Of a DNA stretch of 5,848 nt, positions 5,726 to 5,848 are shown piece by piece; position 1 is the first letter of the stretch; each line of letters begins with the position of its first letter. Source of the stretch: an uncultured Clostridia bacterium (GTDB lineage: Bacteria; Bacillota; Clostridia; Oscillospirales; Ruminococcaceae); contig CAMWVF010000081.1 of assembly GCA_947177545.1 (NCBI GenBank), forward strand, positions 1-5,848. The letters run 5' to 3'. The notes beneath the pieces were generated by a model, which was not told where the DNA came from, made no database searches, and was given only the letters and a program-made list of their open reading frames with translations. Both the position numbers and the translations under genes were made by a program.

Positions 5726-5734
5726 GGCAGATAG

Positions 5735-5827
5735 AAAAAGGCAACCGCCCTAACCTCTTCCAAAAGCGGGCGGTTTTTCAACCAAGCAATTGAGGGGAGC
5801 AGCCGTTCGTCGGTGCGCCCTTTTTAT
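5735..5827 (-). ncRNA. Putative type I antitoxin antisense RNA 2
   Basis: It starts near 5827 from the -10 box at 5834-5839 and has the same 5' hairpin as antitoxin RNA 1, since the first ~34 nt are identical. It should end after the shared stem, near 5735, giving about 93 nt. It overlaps the 3' end of the toxin 2 mRNA; read-through to the terminator at 5482-5513 would cover the whole toxin gene. No expression can be shown from sequence. Confidence 0.55.
5743..5778. terminator. Shared terminator hairpin of toxin 2 and antitoxin RNA 2
   Basis: AACCGCCC (5743-5750) pairs with GGGCGGTT (5768-5775). On the plus strand TTTTTCA follows (5774-5780), and on the minus strand the stem is followed by GCCTTTTTC. 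Both directions have a usable T-tract, so both RNAs could end here and overlap by about 45 nt. Confidence 0.75.
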
Positions 5828-5848
5828 ATTTACAGTATACACCATTCC
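5794..5848 (-). repeat. Right copy of 55-bp perfect inverted repeat
   Basis: This is the exact reverse complement of 1-55 and reaches the window edge. Inward of 5794 similarity stops and only the terminator stem core is shared with module 1. Confidence 0.95.
5834..5839 (-). promoter_or_regulatory. Antitoxin RNA 2 promoter, -10 box
   Basis: TATACT on the minus strand, identical in context to 10-15. The -35 box would lie beyond the right edge of the window. Confidence 0.6.

Noticed and set aside
1..5848. Composite transposon or integrative element with terminal inverted repeats
   Set aside because: No transposase, integrase or target duplication is visible and the contents are housekeeping genes. 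The repeats are explained by the antitoxin ends of two mirrored modules.
1..5848. CRISPR array, tRNA or rRNA
   Set aside because: No regularly spaced repeats, cloverleaf or conserved ribosomal sequence was seen on either strand.

Overview
This is a low-to-medium GC window with Gram-positive features: strong Shine-Dalgarno sites, consensus sigma-A promoters with extended -10 boxes, and many hairpin-plus-T-tract terminators. The lepA-hemW pair, the style of the GGDEF protein and the leader sequences suggest a gut-type clostridium, probably Ruminococcus/Oscillospiraceae-like. That placement is inference from gene style, not a database match.

Layout. Positions 1-357 hold a small module on the minus strand: a consensus promoter, a structured leader, a 32-residue membrane peptide and a terminator, with an opposing promoter at the far left edge. 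Positions 420-2377 (+) hold a diguanylate-cyclase-type gene with a cytoplasmic LacI-like sensor half and its own promoter. Its stop codon overlaps that of the convergent hemW (2374-3438, -), and its terminator hairpin lies inside the hemW coding sequence. Positions 3481-3617 hold a solo copy of the antisense half of the edge module. lepA (3620-5425, -) follows, with a TTG start and a good promoter. Positions 5482-5848 hold a second complete small-peptide module, on the plus strand, encoding a 29-residue peptide.

The main result is that the two ends of the window are mirror-image copies of what looks like a type I toxin-antitoxin locus (small hydrophobic toxin plus convergent antisense RNA), comparable in layout to txpA/ratA and bsrG/SR4 of Bacillus and to the small-toxin/RCd pairs of Clostridioides difficile. 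The copies share a perfect 55-bp antitoxin-end repeat (1-55 and 5794-5848) and a perfect 36-bp toxin-leader box (245-280 and 5574-5609). The toxin peptides, loops and terminators between these constant parts have diverged. In both, a CCCCTTT/AAAGGGG hairpin sequesters the toxin ribosome binding site. The third, solo copy keeps only the antitoxin promoter, RNA 5' hairpin and terminator.

The housekeeping genes act separately: LepA (EF-4) is a ribosomal GTPase, HemW a radical-SAM haem chaperone, and the GGDEF protein probably makes c-di-GMP in response to an unknown small ligand. No transposase, integrase, tRNA, rRNA or CRISPR array is visible. The antitoxin -35 boxes at both edges fall outside the window.
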